Source: Amoebophrya sp. A120 (taxonomy: Eukaryota > Sar > Dinophyceae > Syndiniales > Amoebophryaceae). From it: a DNA stretch of 64,000 nt. This document shows positions 44,201-53,849 of this stretch, piece after piece. How positions within the stretch are numbered: position 1 is the stretch's first letter; every line of letters starts with the position of its first letter. Position numbers and translations under genes: made by a program. Location: the NCBI GenBank assembly GCA_905178155.1, contig CAJINV010000021.1, forward strand, positions 850,449-914,448. Direction: 5' to 3'. Under the pieces are notes generated by a model that made no database searches, had not been told where the DNA came from, and was given only the letters and a program-made list of their open reading frames with translations.

Positions 44201-47200
44201 CCATTATGGAAGCGATTTGGCATGCTGTTGGGCCTAGAGGGCAACCGTTTGCAATGCGAAGCACCTAGACCCAAATGTCCCTCCCTCGGCTGCGGATCTG
44301 GCTGCGATGCCGCATTGCAAGACAGCGCGCATTTGTGTACACAAATCCCGCATCACAGATTTCCACTTTGATATGGGGAGGGGGGATTTTTCCCTTTGAT
44401 GCGCAATTTTCCACACCTCTGCGGGCCTGGTGGTGATGTCGGACTCGAGCGTATCCAAGAAAAAAACGCTATAGGTGTAACTTTTTTGGAGGAACAGCAT
44501 TACAAATTTGTCTGGCATGACAGCAAAAACCTGTCATGCGCAGACAGTACGCGAAAACACCCTTTAATGGGCCCTAGGATGCATGCCAAGCATGACAGAC
44601 GCAATCATCTTGCATGCTGCGCATCACAAATTTACACTAACAACGTTTTTTTCTTGGATAGAGCGACGGCCCGTCCGCCGAGCGCTTCGCCTCCACGTGC
44701 ATGTAGCGGCCAAAGAAGTCCGACCGCGTTATGGGATTCTCAATTCATTGTTACATTCTCAACTGTTACACGAATTTGTGATGCTAAACCGACCGAAACC
44801 ACAAACGCAACCCATTTTAGGGCACCTTTCCGCAAATGGTCAGGCCACCGGGTCGCGGCGTCAGGCGGACCGAAGCCATCGCCATCACATGAAAGTGTGA
44901 TGCAAGAATGGTCACAGGGAAAGCCCGGATCTTGTAACTCTTGCGTTGCAAGTTCGTCACAGCTTCCCATGCTGTTTAGCCCTTCCAAAATTTGTCATGC
45001 GAAGTAGCTTCACCGTGTGGACATTGATGCTCGTTTTGCATGACAAATCACGGAACAGTTGAGAATGTAACATTTGAGAACGCCATACGCTTGCGCCGCA
45101 GCAGGCCTTTCGTCTCGGCGAGTTTGGTCCCCAGGGTGTTTTTGATCCGGTTCTTTTCTACCATTTCATGACGTTGCGTATTTTTATCATCTCGATCGTC
45201 CTCTACCTCTGATGTCTCGTCCACCAAACCGATTCCCTGGTACAGCATGTTGTTTGCGATTTCGGACGTGAAGAAGTATTCTTCACAGTGTGTGTTGACA
45301 TTGGAGGACGCGAGTTGTGCATGACCTTGCTCAGGACTGTTTGTGTTTTCGTCGCGCTGCTGTGCAAGAAGAGCTGCTGTAGTTCTTCTAGGAGGCGCGG
45401 CTGCCGATCTTCCTGCTGTCTCGCGTTCATCTCGTCCAGCTCCTCCAGGAGTCCGGCACTTGACCAGTGTGGTGGTGTAGGAGGTGAATTCCTTCATCAT
45501 GCGCTTCAGTTTGGACTCCGCTCGAAACGTGGTCACGAAGCCGATCAGGAGTTCGATGCTCATCTTCACGTCTGCCAGCTCGAACGCGCACACCTGCAGA
45601 AACTGGCGGTTTACCAGTTTCAGAAAGGTGAGCAGCTCCCCATTCTGGTGCTCGTCCGGAGGCCGGATGACCAGCAGGGCGCTTTTATCCTGAGTAAAAA
45701 CGTACCCACGCCAGAGTTGTAATGCAGATTCGCAAAGACAGGAAGACTTGTAATGCGCATCCCCATGAGAGCTATTTCCAGTCCTCGTGTTTTGGAATTT
45801 GTGATGCTGTGAACAGGATGAGCAGATGAATCTGTGATGCGGCTGCACTTGCTAACCTGCACTACACTGCAGAGTGCAACTTGTCATGCGTGACTCACAA
45901 AACTCCTAGGTTTGTGTTGCAAAATCCCCATCCTGACTCTGGTGTGGGTACGTTTTTACTCAGGATAGCTTTGACTCTCGGACAGTTGCCCGGGGAGGTC
46001 GTCCCCGGGGAATTGCTCCTCGTCGCTCGTCCCGTCCTCGCTGCCGCGAATGTGCTGAATGATTTCCACTTGTCCAGCGTCCGGTGGATTCTTGGTTTTT
46101 TCTCGCCGCATCTCGCGCGCAACGTCAACCAACATCGGCACCACCGTTTCATTTTTGTCCGGCTGCTGGTCCGCGAACGCCTGCTTCGGTTTCGTGACGA
46201 GGACGTGCTGCGTCTTTGTCTTCACAGGAGCGGCCGCAGGTCGTTGTTGCGGAGATGCTGGTGCTGACGCCCCCCTGCTGGAGGCGGGAGCACTGATGTT
46301 GACCACAGGGCGGGGCACGACGCGCCCCGCTGCCTCGGATAAAAAGAATGGGTTACCACGGCTAGAAGACCTGTTCGTCCTGGCGCTCTCGTCGTCTGGT
46401 TCCCCGAAAGACGCGCCGGGTGAACTACCACGCTGGTCGTGCTGCAGTAAAAACTGCTGATCGCCCGCTCCTGCGGCCGTCGCCTCAAAAGATGCGTGCG
46501 GAGGTCGCGGTGGTCCGGGGTACGAGGATGACCGCCCCGGCGGATCGGTTCGTCCTGGTTGTTGATGCTGTTCTTGAGCCAGTTGTCGCCCCAGCCGGGA
46601 AAGACGAACGGCGGCAGGGGCAGGTACAACCTCCGTTCTTTCCTCGTACCCCACATCCATCAGATTTGCGCTGGCAATTTTCTCGTCGATTTTGGGGCCC
46701 GCTTCCTCAAAAATCTGTGTCTCCATAGACTCAACCTTCGCCAATTGTGTCAGATACGCGGTGATCACTGCCGCGCTTTCTAGGTGGTAAATCTGCTCGA
46801 AGTGCAGGGTCACAAACTCGCACCACGCACTCACGGCCTCCACCCAGAGGGGACAGCGCTCGGCTAACACCTCCGGGCTGTACCAACGCGCCAAAGACCT
46901 GTTTGCGTTTTATAAAAAGATAGTAAAACAAGGATAAAATGCATTCTGCTGACAAGTAGAACCGCTCCGGGCTGCGCCAAAATCAAGACTGAGTACGAAG
47001 ATCATATTCATAGTGTCAAAACTACTCACAAAGGACCACTTCTCGACGTCGTAAATACAATCTCCACTTCCAAACGCCGTCTACGAGACGAAAGAATTCT
47101 ACGTACATTCATACCTCATCTTTGCCCTCCGTTCGACCGCGGCCGCGGCGGGTCCGAGGGGAAGCAAGTGCGCGTCTCTGGGCGCGGAGCTGTACAAGTA

Positions 47201-48956
47201 GTTGCCGTACCTGACCGCAATTTCCTGCGCTTCGGTTAGAACCCGGCGCACCATCAGTTTCGTGTCTAACAAGCTTTTGTCTGTTTGCCACTGCCGGTTC
47301 CGCTTCGGCTTATTTCCATTGTTCTGCTCCGCATTTAATACTTCTTCGCTCGCAGGTGGAGCTCCGTTCGGATGTAGTTCTTGTGTACCTCTAGTACCGT
47401 GCTCCACACCAGATGAAGTACTAGAGCTACGACCACTACTTTTACTCCCAGGAGATGGTCGCTTTGCACGCGAGGTGGCGGTGGTGCTTTGGCTTCCTTG
47501 CTCCGTCCCACCTCCAGCGGCGTGCACCACTGGCTTGGCTTTCATCTCTATCAAAAGCAAAAATGTCTGGGTCCGGAAGATTTCTAGATTTGTCATGCAT
47601 ATTTTCCATGAGCCATGATGTCTGTGATGCATGCCGGAGCATCACAGATTTTTAGAGGGCTCCTTTGCGATACCTCTACCGCATGAGAACTGCCCTCTCC
47701 GCGTAGCACAAACTGGAGTCCCCGTGCTGGTCATGCAATACAAATTTTTTTCGAATCCAGAGACACCAGCATCACAAGTTTAGAATGTTCCAGAGGACCC
47801 AGACATATTTGCATTTGATAATCTCCTCGAGCATCCTCTTCTGGTTGGCGAACAAACGCATGAGCACTGGGCCAACGTTGCAGGCCGTGACAGTGTCCAG
47901 GAAGGCCTCTTGGCCCGGCTGCTTTTCCCAATTGATCACGATGTCGGCCCACTCGCCCAGGAAATCCGTGGGGCCAAACATGCGATAGCGGAAAAGAAAA
48001 AGATTCGACGGAAACGTGTCGTCTTCTGAGAGAACCGCGTCTAAGTCGAGATCCGAGTCGACCTGCGCTTGCTTCTGTATTTCCGCGTGCACTTCTTCTT
48101 GGCTGGCTCCGGGACGAGGAGGGGCGCCGCCTGCCTGCGAAGATGGCAGCACTTCTGGCAGCTGAGAAGTTCTTTGATTTTGTTCTTCGCCATCTTGTAG
48201 TAGTAGTTCTTCTTGCGAAGAAGCTCCTCCTGTGCCTTGTTTTCTTTTGCTTTCTTCTTTTCGTGTCACGACGTCGACAGCAGCTGCGACATGGTAGAGA
48301 TCTGCGGCCAGGCTCGGTGCGGGCGAAAAATGTAAAGGAGAGGCAACCACTATGGAAGCGTCAGAATTGAAATCGTCAAAATTGAAATAGCTTGTGATGC
48401 ATAAAATGCTAGACGCAAAGCGCCTGTCTTGCAGAGCAGGCAACTGAGGCCGATTATAAGCCTGCTTGGGGTGTGAGATAGAGCTGCTAAAATAGCATGA
48501 CAAAAGCAGTCTTCTCTGCTCAAACAGCATGAGAAATTGGATTTCCATGCTGCCAAAATTTGTCATGCGCTACTTGCAAACTGGGCTCCAGCTGGTATCG
48601 TTTTTTTGCATTGCAGATTATTTCAACTTTGACGATTTCGATCCTGACACTCCCATAACCACTTGCCCGGTTTTGTCTTTCTTCGTGTTTGTGAAGTCGC
48701 GAAATTCCGAAACGGAAATAAGCGGCGCTTCTTCGCCAAGCTGCTTATTTCCAGTTGCAGCGGCCACGGGATCGAACAAAAGTGGTTGGTATCGCTGCGA
48801 TCCACCTTGATGTTGAGGCGTCCCGGAAGATAATACTCTAAGCTCCGATCCACCTTGATGAGAGGAGTGTGAAGAAGGGGTGGCTGTTCGCAAGGTCACT
48901 GCCCACGAACGGGCTGCGAGCAATAAATAACACACTGCTACATCACACGATTTCAT
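35281..48956 (-). CDS. Giant single-pass membrane protein, 2,384 aa, 24 introns
   Basis: ATG at 48956 opens a signal peptide (MKSCDVAVCYLLLAARSWAV). Removing 22 introners (one TSD each) and GT-AG introns at 46899-47114 and 38983-39136 gives 7,155 nt, divisible by three, ending HHANKHA. Ordered parts: NLFLFRYRMFGPTDFLGEW, a helical unit WVEAVSAWCEFVTLHFEQIY, another near LLVIRPPDEHQNGELLTFLK, and HYSHFFCNSAYLGQQYIEVL. Disordered Ser/Pro/Gln linkers separate them, including four imperfect repeats around TGRAAPWTRELPGSSAIS. A transmembrane helix (CAVLGTAFFSFAFLLT) is followed by CCLCCCCCPC, a likely palmitoylation site, and a Ser/Asn/Arg-rich cytoplasmic tail. No known family recognised. Some exons are under 70 nt. 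Structure strongly supported by frame; function unknown. Confidence 0.82.
35889..36128. mobile_element. Introner element, family D
   Basis: 240 bp. TIR TATGGCGTTCTCAACTGTGA against ACAGTTGAGAACGCCATA. Exact TSD CTCTT at 35884 and 36129. Excision reads WSSKE|PLHLEG in frame. Confidence 0.96.
36191..36435. mobile_element. Introner element, family H
   Basis: 245 bp. TIR TATGAAAGTCCACAACG..CCCCC against GGGGGAGTTGCGCACTGTCATA. Exact TSD GCCCG at 36186 and 36436. Excision reads EMPPG|RAGAARR in frame. GCCCG cannot supply GT or AG at any offset. Confidence 0.94.
36604..36853. mobile_element. Introner element, family H
   Basis: 250 bp. TIR TATGAGACTGCACAACGG against CTTGTGCAGTCTCATA. Exact TSD CAGGA at 36599 and 36854. 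Excision reads ETSSSC|GDVTEP in frame. Confidence 0.95.
36920..37076. mobile_element. Introner element, family A
   Basis: 157 bp. TIR TGTGCGGTGCAAAAGTACCG against CGATACTTTTGCAGTTCATA; the left end reads TGT rather than TAT. TSD CTTGC/CCTGC. Excision reads CRAQQ|VTSTDL in frame. Confidence 0.9.
37234..37595. mobile_element. Introner element, family C
   Basis: 362 bp. TIR TATCAAAAGAAAAAATC..CCCCC against GGGAGGGGCTTTTTTCACTTTG..ATA. Exact TSD TGCTG at 37229 and 37596. Excision reads NDSSQQQDWTSI in frame. Confidence 0.9.
37742..37855. mobile_element. Introner element, family I
   Basis: 114 bp. TIR TATCCAGGAAAACAAAAAAC..CCATCC against GGATGGGGATGAGTGTTTTT..CCTGGATA. Exact TSD GCTCC at 37737 and 37856. 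Excision reads RWGAGA|GLLGAS in frame. Shortest element in the window. Confidence 0.94.
38018..38367. mobile_element. Introner element, family C
   Basis: 350 bp. TIR TATTGTGAGGAAAAATCCCC against GGGGGGATCTGTTTTGATTTTG..ATA. TSD GGACC/GCACC, one mismatch. Excision reads FFEPWV|PDAVLL in frame. Confidence 0.9.
38658..38925. mobile_element. Introner element, family B
   Basis: 268 bp. TIR TATCCAATGCAAATATGTCTG against CAGACCCAGATCGATATTTG..GCATA. Exact TSD TGGCG at 38653 and 38926. Excision reads LFVKGLA|TIPLGP in frame. Confidence 0.95.
38983..39136 (-). other. Conventional GT-AG intron
   Basis: Donor AACG|GTATGT and acceptor CACACAG|GTGTTC, 154 bp, no TIR or TSD. The join reads ERALNG|VLQATV in frame in the giant gene. 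Confidence 0.85.
39932..40299. mobile_element. Introner element, family G
   Basis: 368 bp, the longest of the small elements. TIR TATGGAAGCGTCAGGATTG against CGACCCTGACAGTG..TCCATA. Exact TSD AGGGC at 39927 and 40300. Excision reads SSLRCSP|HRLNNA in frame. Confidence 0.94.
40353..40595. mobile_element. Introner element, family B
   Basis: 243 bp. TIR TATCAAATGCATAAATGTCTGG against CCGGACATTTTTGCATTTGATA. Exact TSD AGCGA at 40348 and 40596. Excision reads RRRLSIA|RLLARV in frame. Confidence 0.96.
40949..41273. mobile_element. Introner element, family C
   Basis: 325 bp. TIR TATCGTAAGGAAAATAAATCC against GGGATTTTTCCTTTCGATA. Exact TSD TTGTT at 40944 and 41274. Excision reads MLVQEQ|YLLNAD in frame. 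Confidence 0.95.
41513..41797. mobile_element. Introner element, family D (diverged ends)
   Basis: 285 bp. Left end ATCTATCAGATTCGCAAGCG, right end CGTTCGAGAACTACGCCATA; inner CTCAGCTGTTAC and GTAACAGCTAAG match. Exact TSD ACCTC at 41508 and 41798. Excision reads QTSTGG|GASVAG in frame. Confidence 0.87.
41921..42211. mobile_element. Introner element, family K (single copy here)
   Basis: 291 bp. TIR TATTAGAATGAAAAATACCC against GGGCATTTTTCATTGTAGTA. TSD TGACC/TCACT, two mismatches. Excision joins DVDEGS to HLDDMTPM in frame. Confidence 0.87.
42716..43036. mobile_element. Introner element, family C
   Basis: 321 bp. TIR TATCAAAAGGAAAAATCCCC against GGGGGATTTTTCCTTGTGATA. Exact TSD AGTGC at 42711 and 43037. 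With 43081-43342 it isolates a 45-bp exon; the reading frame continues IQHYS|HFFCNSAY. Confidence 0.96.
43081..43342. mobile_element. Introner element, family B
   Basis: 262 bp. TIR TATCAAATGTAAAAGTGTCTGG against CCAGACATTTTTACATTTGATA. Exact TSD GGAAG at 43076 and 43343. Excision reads GTNLFQ|SVVGKR in frame. Confidence 0.96.
43392..43600. mobile_element. Introner element, family L (single copy here)
   Basis: 209 bp. TIR TATCAAACAAAAAAAGTTCG..CACG against AGTGACTGTGATAAACTTTT..CCATA; it carries TTTGTCATGC, TTTGTGATGC and TTTGTAATGC. Exact TSD CCTTC at 43387 and 43601. Excision reads QVAEG|AVVPTP in frame. Confidence 0.9.
44079..44401. mobile_element. Introner element, family C
   Basis: 323 bp. 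TIR TATTGAGAGGAAAAATCCCC against GGGGGATTTTTCCCTTTGATG. Exact TSD CGCAA at 44074 and 44402. Excision reads AEVWKIA|SRVPGS in frame. Confidence 0.94.
44452..44660. mobile_element. Introner element, family F
   Basis: 209 bp. TIR TATCCAAGAAAAAAACGCTA against AACGTTTTTTTCTTGGATA. Exact TSD GAGCG at 44447 and 44661. Excision reads DGPSL|ESDITT in frame. Confidence 0.96.
44730..45087. mobile_element. Introner element, family D
   Basis: 358 bp. TIR TATGGGATTCTCAATTC against CATTTGAGAACGCCATA. TSD CGCGT/CGCTT, one mismatch. Excision reads LLRRKR|SDFFGR in frame. Confidence 0.93.
45686..45967. mobile_element. Introner element, family E
   Basis: 282 bp. TIR TATCCTGAGTAAAAACGTAC against GTACGTTTTTACTCAGGATA, a perfect 20-bp match. 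Exact TSD GCTTT at 45681 and 45968. Excision reads LSESQS|ALLVIR in frame. Confidence 0.97.
46899..47114 (-). other. Conventional GT-AG intron
   Basis: Donor GATGAG|GTATGA and acceptor GCAAACAG|GTCTTT, 216 bp, with a T-rich tract before the acceptor. The join reads RRAKMR|SLARWY in frame in the giant gene. Confidence 0.85.
47549..47820. mobile_element. Introner element, family B
   Basis: 272 bp. TIR TATCAAAAGCAAAAATGTCTGG against CCAGACATATTTGCATTTGATA-like end. Exact TSD ATCTC at 47544 and 47821. Excision reads KRMLEE|MKAKPV in frame. Confidence 0.95.
48351..48657. mobile_element. Introner element, family G
   Basis: 307 bp. TIR TATGGAAGCGTCAGAATTG against CGATCCTGACACTCCCATA. Exact TSD ACCAC at 48346 and 48658. 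Excision reads DKTGQVV|ASPLHF in frame. Confidence 0.96.
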
Positions 48957-49629
48957 TTTCACCAGTGGTGGTCGGTGAGCGAAGTTTTTCAACTTCGTGT
49001 TTTTTGATGTTGTACGAAACATTTTTACAAACTCCGACATTGTTTTCGAAGAAATTGGAAAGCTTTTTCGCGAGCGACTGAACAATAAGTCGCAGATGTA
49101 GAAGGAATTCACATACAGTGTCAGTTGTTTTACATTCTAGTTTTACACTGATCAGGACGCCACTCGTGAAACTAATACAGTGCTGGCAAAAGAACAAACT
49201 GGTGATCTTCGAGATCATCTTCGGACTTGTCAATGAATTCGAACGCAAGAATCATTTGTACGATGGATCTGAGTAATCCGGGTTGTAAAAGATGTCCGGA
49301 CAAGAACATCATGCAAGAAAAGGTGGCGATTGACTACGTCGTATAACATTGTCGAGCTGCAAAACCGAAACCGCAAGAACTACCGCGAGAACCGTTGATC
49401 TTCTTTCCGTCGCTTGTGAGATGAAAAGAGGGAGCACAATACTGTGCACAAGGACAACTGGTCGAAAAACCAAAAAAGCAAGTGCTTACAGTCCACCTGA
49501 AGAATGCGAACATCGAACCCGTGCTGGTGGACTTGTTGCCCACGTGCTTGGTTTGTATGGTGATTGAAGTGCGATTCATCGCACTCTTCAAATAAACATT
49601 CAGTGCTAGTTTTCCTTCATCCTCTCTCA
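48957..49629. other. Intergenic, nothing recognised
   Basis: Between the giant gene's start and the next gene's stop. No repeat or element identified. Confidence 0.5.
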
Positions 49630-50294
49630 CTAAAACCAACGGCCTCCTTGCGCTGGTTGTTCTACTTTGGCCTCTTTCGTTGTTTTCGGTTTCACTTCCA
49701 AACTATTTCTCACTTCCAGCAACTTGTCCCGTATCGAGTTTAACAAAATCGTTGCAGGCTTTTCCGATTTTCCTATGACGCCATCTCGCTTGCTGTTTGC
49801 CACCCAGTCGAAGCCGCCGGTCTCTCCCGCCGGTGGCGCTTCCACAAACGAGGCCATTTTCTCCGGCGCCTGCGATGCTTGCAACTGCGCCTCGTAAATT
49901 CTCATCTTTTCCTGCGCTTCCTTCAAAGCGAACAGGGCGCTCCGTAGACTACGCTGCTGGTCGAAAAAGGACTCCGGAGTGAGCGGCTCATCTGCATTTT
50001 GTGTCTTGTATCCTGTGCAAAAGTATCGCACTCGTTCTCGTACTAATTGCGTTTATGCATTACAAACCTTTTTGCTAAGGCAAATCTGCATTACGAATTC
50101 AATTTGTAATGCTAAGTCAATTTGTAATGCAATTTCTACTAGTACGATACTTTTGCAGTTCATATCTTGCCCCTGTTCCCGATCGCGCTTAGTTTCTCCG
50201 CAGAGTAGTCGTGAAAGCTCTCGGCGTCATTGAGTTGTCCCTGAAGAAGCTTGCGCAGAGCCAGCGTACCGGTCACCGCCGCGGAGCCAGGCAT
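49630..50294 (-). CDS. Small coiled-coil protein, 167 aa, 2 exons
   Basis: ATG at 50294 (MPGSAAVTGTLALRKLLQ). One family A introner at 50009-50164; excision reads IGNRGK|TQNADEPL and gives 504 nt, divisible by three. The protein is helical and charged (QQRSLRSALFALKEAQEKM), with a Lys/Pro-rich end PAQGGRWF. No signal peptide. I do not recognise the family; a scaffold or cytoskeletal role is possible but not shown. Confidence 0.78.
50009..50164. mobile_element. Introner element, family A
   Basis: 156 bp. TIR TATCCTGTGCAAAAGTATCG against CGATACTTTTGCAGTTCATA. Exact TSD TCTTG at 50004 and 50165. Confidence 0.96.
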
Positions 50295-50965
50295 GATGTA
50301 GTTGAAGTTGAGGAAGTGTTGAAGTATATAAATTACGTGTTGACGGTCGTGCTGACCGACTCACACACTCTTCGAGGCAGGCAGACGCTGTTCGATTTTA
50401 TTTGAAATTTTTCTTGATCACCTTCATAAATAATTCATTGCGAAGCTGCAGGAGCACGGGGACGGGACGTCGACCGGGTGCGAATGTTGTGATTCGTTTC
50501 GCTGCCCACGACCACACCAATGGGATCAGGAAACGACGACCATGCAGCACGGGAGAAGACTATTTACGATCTTAGACGAGAATCTATCCGACGAGAATAA
50601 CGACTACGAGTCGCGGCTCGAGAATCGAAATCAATAACTCTCAACAGGAACAATAGGTCGTACATCAACCACGCATGAAGATGATAACGAAGTAAGTGAT
50701 CGTGAGCATTATACCAGTGGCGGAGCGAACTTCTAGCAGTCGCAGTCCTGGACGAAAATAACTATTTCATTCTTTCAGTCTGACTGGAGGAACATTAGTC
50801 CTCACCTCGTGAAGAGTGAAGCACCAGCTCAATCGGAAGCTGCAGTCGCCCTAGTCTCCTCGTCCAGACTCACTTGTTCTGCAGAAGAAATTCGCGCCCA
50901 GTTATAATTTCAACAGTCTACAACTTCTTTCATGTCAGCTGCAATGACCACATAGTTGTCCACCT
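50295..50965. other. Intergenic, nothing recognised
   Basis: About 670 bp. No supported gene, repeat or element. Confidence 0.5.
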
Positions 50966-53849
50966 TTACGCTATATTCCCAACCATCCCGCCGTAGCGTT
51001 CCTTGCAGAATTTCCCGCCGTCCTCTAACGCTTGCGCGCAGAAGGGGTGCCGCTGCACTTCTTCCAGTTGAATCCGCTCCGTCGGTTTTTTCCGCAGCAT
51101 TTTCGTAATCAAGTCCTTGCTATAGATTGCAAAAGTACCGTACAACTCGCTGCAGTTGCAGTAGTTGCAACTTGAACTTCCAGTGCATGACAGATCTAGT
51201 AAACTAGTATTTTACCTGGCTTAGCATTACAAACTGAAACTCCGACGGTTCATCTTGGAATAAAGTTTGTATTCCAATTTGTACTTTCTAGTACGGTAAC
51301 CTTGCATTGCATACTTGCAGTCGGGCGAGAGGTGGTCGGGGAAATAGGGTTTTTCCACCCGAATCTTCTTGTAAGTCGTCATGGTGTCGCCGCCTTCGAA
51401 GGGCGCGCGGCCGATATCCCCAGAAAAATAAACCCATCTTCCTCTTCCATTCTTTGCATGAGAAACACGCGACAATTGAAATTGATGCATGTTTTAGTAC
51501 AACATCACAAATTGGATGGGGATCAATCATGGGTCTACTTTTTTTGTGGATCATAGCCGACCACAAACTCGTACAACAGCACCCCTAATCCCCACACGTC
51601 CGCCATGGTACTCTTCGCCAGTTGCGCCGCGGGCATGTTCGGCTCGACCACTTCTGGCGCGAGGTAATCGAGCGTCCCGCAGAAGGTCGTGCGCTTCAAC
51701 GAAGGCGCGTGCACCGACCACCCAAAGTCGGCGATCTTCAGGGTGTCGTTGGTGCCCAAGAGAATGTTTTCCGGCTTGATGTCGCGGTGCACGACGTGTT
51801 TCCGGTGCAGGTACCGAAACGCGTCCACCATCTGGGACAGGTACCAAGCGGCCCGGTACTCACTGAAGTAGTGCTTCGCTTTCAGGACGGCGTACCTAAG
51901 GGTATCGTGGAAAAAAAAAAAATGGAATTCACTGCGAGGCTCCTTCCTAGGGATTCAAACTCAACAACATATTCATATTCATTTTCGCGTCTTTGTCTTT
52001 CGACGTGAAGTTTTACTTTCACATGTTGATGATTCATCCACCTTGGACCACAAAAATCACAAAGTAGAAATCCGTATAGAACACTCAGTATCCTTTATCT
52101 ACAGCTCTCCCCCCGGTGCGATTTCGAGCATGAGGTAGATTCGGGTGTCGTCCCAAAAATAGTTGTGCAGACGGAGGATGTTTGGGTGTCGCAGGTGGCA
52201 CTGAATCTCGATTTCGCGGATCAACTGGTGCTCGACGCGGTGTTTCTGCAGCTGCTTCTTGTATCAAAATGAAAAATCCCCCCTCCCCACATCAAAGCGG
52301 AAGTTTGTGATGCTGATTTGTGGCCACACATCCGAGCCGTCTTGCTGGAGAGCACTGCAGGCCCACGCCAAGCGTGAGTAGAGAGGTTTTGGCCTAGGCG
52401 CTTAGCATGATAAACGTCCGCGCTGTAGGCCCAACAGCATGACAAACCGCCTGCATACTGCGGCGCAGCCTGCGGAGTTGCTTTCTTGCAAGACAGGCAC
52501 GATTTGTGACCACAAATCAGCATGACAAATTTCCAAAAGTATACCTTTTCAGTACTATGGGGAGGGGGGATTTTTTCTCTCAATATCTTGCTCAGAATCT
52601 TCAGCGCGAAGACGTAGTCGGAAATTCGGTCCCGCGCGAGGTAGATGTTGCCGAATTTTCCCTTGTATGCACTGCAAAAGCATCGCACTCGTAGTAATCG
52701 AAATTATGCATTGCAGATCTTTTTGTTTTTCTTCTGGCAAATCCGCATCACAAATTCCATTACTTATGCTGAGCAAATTTGTATCGCACCACTTAGTATC
52801 GATACTTTTGCAATGCATACCTTGCCCAAGGGCTTCCCCACGTCCAGGTCCTCGAGGCAGTAGGCCGCGTCCTGGTCCTGCTCGATCCCCTCCTCGATGC
52901 GGTCGATCGGGGTTATGACATAGTCGTCATCCTGGATCAAGCCAACGCTACGGGAGGCGGCAGGCGACGACTGCTTTTTAAAAGTTTTCGTACCCGACCC
53001 AGAGGACGGCGCTGGCTGTCCGCCGGCGCCGGCGGCTGCGTTGCTCGAAGTAGCGGCGGCTGAGGAGCTGCTAGAAGCAGACCCGCCTGATTTGTTCGAA
53101 ACAGAGAGAAGTTTTACTTTGAGTTTGACGTGCATCTCATCCACATACCGCCAATCTAGTCTGTTCCTTCGAGCATGTATACTTTAAAGAGACTGATAGG
53201 ACTGACTATCCCTACAGCTAATTTCGTAGGTCGTGTGGTCAACGACATTCTCACTCGAAACTAGTTATGCAAGGCACTTCTTTCTTTACTACCTGCTCCT
53301 TGGCCAGCGGCCACTGCCGGGAGCGCTCCTTGTTTGCTCCCCGGACCCGTGCCTCCAGCGTTGGCCGTGTTCTTGACCGCACCACCGGGTCCCGCACCAG
53401 TGGCCGCAGCTGCGTTGTGATTCACCGGCTTTGGGTTGCCCGCTAGTCCAGCCTTTTGCCGCTTCGAGCTTGGCGAGTAACTTGGTGCGCCGGGCGCCGG
53501 CTTGGGCAGGCCTTGTTTATACTTGTTGAAAATGCTGCTGATGGGCTGCGGGCCGGCGGAAGTCGCTGTAAGAGTTTATTTGTTGTGCCATGATGTCGTA
53601 ATAGAAATCCATTTTTTTTCCTACTTACTGGGGCGGCGCGATTGATTTTGATTCTTTTCAATAAAAATGTAAAGCAAGACAAGAAGGACAAAAACTTCTA
53701 CCTTGCGCGAGACCACCGAAGAGGCTGCTGCCGCCGCTGGCAGAAGGTGTGGCCTTTGCCGCTACACCGCCTGGCTTGCCGGGTTTGCTCGATGTAGCCC
53801 CGCCGGCTGTACCCCCACCAAAGAGCGACTTGCCGCCAAATTTGTGCAT
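50966..53849 (-). CDS. Aurora-type serine/threonine protein kinase, 500 aa, 8 exons
   Basis: ATG at 53849 ([13 protein letters not shown]). The N-terminal 220 residues are low-complexity (Gly, Ala, Pro, Ser). The kinase domain has the glycine loop [11 protein letters not shown] (from about 227), FALKIL with the ATP-binding lysine (about 250), [19 protein letters not shown], catalytic [10 protein letters not shown] (Asp about 343), [10 protein letters not shown] (about 361), the T-loop [15 protein letters not shown], and the C-lobe [10 protein letters not shown] and [24 protein letters not shown] plus CGTLDYL are hallmarks of Aurora kinases, which drive mitotic spindle and chromosome events. 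Introns: GT-AG at 53566-53701, 53087-53292 and 51896-52102; introners at 52666-52819, 52262-52585, 51415-51555 and 51121-51313. The spliced length is 1,503 nt, divisible by three. All catalytic residues are intact. Confidence 0.95.
51121..51313. mobile_element. Introner element, family A
   Basis: 193 bp. TIR TATAGATTGCAAAAGTACCG against CGGTAACCTTGCATTGCATA. Exact TSD CTTGC at 51116 and 51314. Excision reads LSPDCK|DLITKM in the Aurora C-lobe. Confidence 0.93.
51415..51555. mobile_element. Introner element, family I
   Basis: 141 bp. TIR TATCCCCAGAAAAATAAACCC against GGGTCTACTTTTTTTGTGGATCATA. Exact TSD GCCGA at 51410 and 51556. Excision reads [13 protein letters not shown] in Aurora. Confidence 0.92.
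51896..52102 (-). other. Conventional GT-AG intron of the Aurora gene
   Basis: Donor GAGCT|GTAGAT and acceptor CCTTAG|GTACGCC, 207 bp, no TIR or TSD. The join reads PGGEL|YAVLKAK in frame. Confidence 0.9.
52262..52585. mobile_element. Introner element, family C
   Basis: 324 bp. TIR TATCAAAATGAAAAATCCCC against GGGGGGATTTTTTCTCTCAATA. Exact TSD TCTTG at 52257 and 52586. Excision reads [12 protein letters not shown] in Aurora. Confidence 0.95.
52666..52819. mobile_element. Introner element, family A
   Basis: 154 bp. TIR TATGCACTGCAAAAGCATCG against CGATACTTTTGCAATGCATA. Exact TSD CCTTG at 52661 and 52820. It interrupts the Aurora glycine loop: [13 protein letters not shown]. Confidence 0.97.
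53087..53292 (-). other. Conventional GT-AG intron of the Aurora gene
   Basis: Donor GAGCAG|GTAGTA and acceptor AAATCAG|GCGGGT, 206 bp. The join reads [12 protein letters not shown] in frame. Confidence 0.88.
53566..53701 (-). other. Conventional GT-AG intron of the Aurora gene
   Basis: Donor GCGCAAG|GTAGAA and acceptor CTTACAG|CGACTT, 136 bp. The join reads FGGLAQ|ATSAGPQ in frame. Confidence 0.88.
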
